Assembly (NCBI GenBank): GCA_946478635.1
Contig: CAMLCX010000317.1
Span: 1-6,056, forward strand
Direction: 5' to 3'
Length of the DNA stretch: 6,056 nt
DNA from: an uncultured Pseudomonadota bacterium
Lineage (GTDB): Bacteria; Desulfobacterota_B; Binatia; UBA9968
In this document: piece after piece, positions 4,751 through 6,056 of the stretch
How positions within the stretch are numbered: position 1 is the stretch's first letter
How the letters are laid out: every line of letters starts with the position of its first letter
Notes under the pieces: generated by a model
Database searches by the model: none
What the model was told of the DNA's origin: nothing
What the model saw: the letters and a program-made list of their open reading frames with translations, nothing else
Position numbers and translations under genes: made by a program

Positions 4751-6056
4751 ATGAAAAAGAAAATCCTGTCGGTGATCGGCAAGCCGCTTCGCAAGATCGA
4801 CGCAATGGCCAAATGCGCCGGCGAAACGATTTTCGCCGATGATCTCAATCTGCCGCGCACAATTTACGCAAAACTCCTGCGCAGTCCTCACCCGCATGCG
4901 CGGATTCTCGGTATCAACACTGCTCGCGCGCTCAAGCTCGACGGCGTGTTCGCTGTAATCACCGGCGAAGAAATGCCGCAAAAGTTCGGCATCATGCCTT
5001 CGACCGAAGACGAAGAGGCGTTGGCGATTGACAAAGTCCGTTACGCCGGCGATCCGGTGGCGGCGGTGGCTGCCGCGAGCGAGAGCTTAGCGGAAAAGGC
5101 ACTGGGGTACATTGACGTCGAGTACGAAGTCCTGAAACCGATTCTCACCATCGAAGACGCGCTTGCTTCGACCGAGGAGAGCCAGCGCATTCACACCTGG
5201 AACCGTCACGCCAATATTCAAAAGGCGGTCTCCTTCGAATTCGCCGACGTCGACGGCGGCTTTGCCAAGTCGGATTTTGTTTTAGAAGGCACCTTTTTCT
5301 ATCAGGGCAATACTCACTTGCCGATGGAACAATACGCCGCGGTGGCCTTCTACGGACCCGATGACAAGCTCACGTTGTGGTCGTCGACTCAGACGCCGCA
5401 TTATGTCCATCGCACCTTGGCCAAGGTGCTCAAACTCCCAGCGAGCCGCATCCGCGTCATCGCCACCCCGGTGGGCGGCGGCTTCGGCGGCAAGAGCGAT
5501 CCTTTTTCCCACGAGATCTGCGCCGCCAAACTCTCGATGATCACTCGAAGGCCGGTCAAAATCACGCTCACACGGGAAGAAACATTTTATGTCCATCGCG
5601 GCAGACATCCGGTCAAGATGTTCGCCAAGACCGGCGTGAAAAGCGACGGCACGATCCAGGCGATGCAGTACAAAACCTATCTCGACGGCGGCGGCTACAG
5701 CAGCTACGGCCTGGCCTCGGTCTATTATACCGGCGCGCTGCAGACGGTGACTTACGAAGTGCCGGCTTATAAGTTCGAGGGCGTGCGTGTTTTTATCAAT
5801 AAACCGGCCTGCGGGCCCAAACGCGGCCACGGCACGCCACAGCCGCGCTTCGCGCTGGAGATCCAGCTCGATGAGATCGCCGAAAAGCTCGGCATGGATC
5901 CCATCGAGTTGCGCCTTAAGCAACTTGTCGAGCCCAACAGTATCACGGTGAACGGTTTGCGCGTCAGCAGCACGGGCTTGCGCGAATGCACCGAGCGCGT
6001 CGCCGAACGCGCCGAGTGGAGGAAAAAATTTCGCAAGCTTCCTTTCGGCCACGGCG
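4751..6056 (+). CDS. hcrA: 4-hydroxybenzoyl-CoA reductase alpha-like molybdopterin subunit, N-terminal 435 residues (3' end outside window)
   Basis: The frame is open from the ATG at 4751 to the right edge (435 codons plus one base), roughly the first 55-60 percent of a subunit of about 770 residues. An in-frame TGA at 4733-4735 and absence of other starts fix the start; no Shine-Dalgarno sequence is clear. Residues about 16-125 form the a/b hammerhead domain (KIDAMAKCAGETIFADD, LLRSPHPHARI), followed by the molybdopterin-binding part: SSTQTPHYVHR (211-221), VGGGFGGKSDPF (241-252), TREETFYVHRGRHPVK (274-289) and KPACGPKRGHGTPQPRF (351-367). The CGPKRGHG signature and the YVHRGRHP segment are those I associate with HcrA and not with CO dehydrogenase (AYRCSFR loop) or xanthine dehydrogenase. 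The Thauera enzyme removes the phenolic hydroxyl from 4-hydroxybenzoyl-CoA, giving benzoyl-CoA. Related enzymes with other substrates share much of this sequence, so the exact substrate is inference. Confidence 0.9.
   Translation, partial: MKKKILSVIGKPLRKIDAMAKCAGETIFADDLNLPRTIYAKLLRSPHPHARILGINTARALKLDGVFAVITGEEMPQKFGIMPSTEDEEALAIDKVRYAGDPVAAVAAASESLAEKALGYIDVEYEVLKPILTIEDALASTEESQRIHTWNRHANIQKAVSFEFADVDGGFAKSDFVLEGTFFYQGNTHLPMEQYAAVAFYGPDDKLTLWSSTQTPHYVHRTLAKVLKLPASRIRVIATPVGGGFGGKSDPFSHEICAAKLSMITRRPVKITLTREETFYVHRGRHPVKMFAKTGVKSDGTIQAMQYKTYLDGGGYSSYGLASVYYTGALQTVTYEVPAYKFEGVRVFINKPACGPKRGHGTPQPRFALEIQLDEIAEKLGMDPIELRLKQLVEPNSITVNGLRVSSTGLRECTERVAERAEWRKKFRKLPFGHG

Noticed and set aside
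5282..6052. Minus-strand open frame (256 codons) opposite the molybdopterin subunit
   Set aside because: Antisense to an HcrA-like reading frame with unmistakable motifs; rich in Ala, Arg and His as expected for a shadow frame.

Overview
The window is about 6 kb of bacterial DNA of moderately high GC. It holds one leftward gene, incomplete at the left edge, and five rightward genes, the last incomplete at the right edge. Gene content (multi-GAF signalling protein, PaaK-like ligase, molybdenum hydroxylase) and several kinds of dispersed palindromic repeat suggest a free-living soil, sediment or groundwater bacterium, perhaps of a deltaproteobacterial or Binatota/Rokubacteria-like lineage. No rRNA or other phylogenetic marker is present, so the lineage is a weak guess.

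Left part (1-1804, minus strand): the first 601 codons of a large protein with at least three tandem GAF domains and the start of a fourth. It has a very basic N-terminal tail and nearly identical linkers between domains. Its output domain lies beyond the window. A plausible sigma-70 promoter with an overlapping small palindrome lies just upstream (1828-1860).

Intergenic part (1861-2200): no convincing gene. It carries three separate hairpins (1980-2001, 2040-2062, 2084-2108) that look like a composite REP/MITE-type dispersed repeat.

Right part (2201-6056, plus strand): a PaaK-like acyl/aryl-CoA ligase with a TTG start; after 18 nt, a two-gene DUF4258/DUF2283 pair with a 4-nt ATGA overlap that looks like a toxin-antitoxin module; after 64 nt, a [2Fe-2S] small subunit; then, beyond a 189-nt gap holding a 30-bp-arm imperfect palindrome, the molybdopterin large subunit of a 4-hydroxybenzoyl-CoA reductase-like enzyme. 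The likely logic is that the ligase makes an (aryl-)CoA thioester and the HcrCA-like molybdenum enzyme reductively dehydroxylates it or a related substrate, feeding the benzoyl-CoA route. The FAD subunit is not in the window and may lie downstream. The toxin-antitoxin-like pair is a foreign-looking insertion between the ligase and the reductase.

I see no CRISPR array, tRNA, rRNA, transposase or phage gene. Nothing here is clearly a wholly new system. The strongest leads are the toxin-antitoxin pair embedded in a catabolic cluster, the hairpin between the two reductase genes, and the GAF array with frozen linkers.
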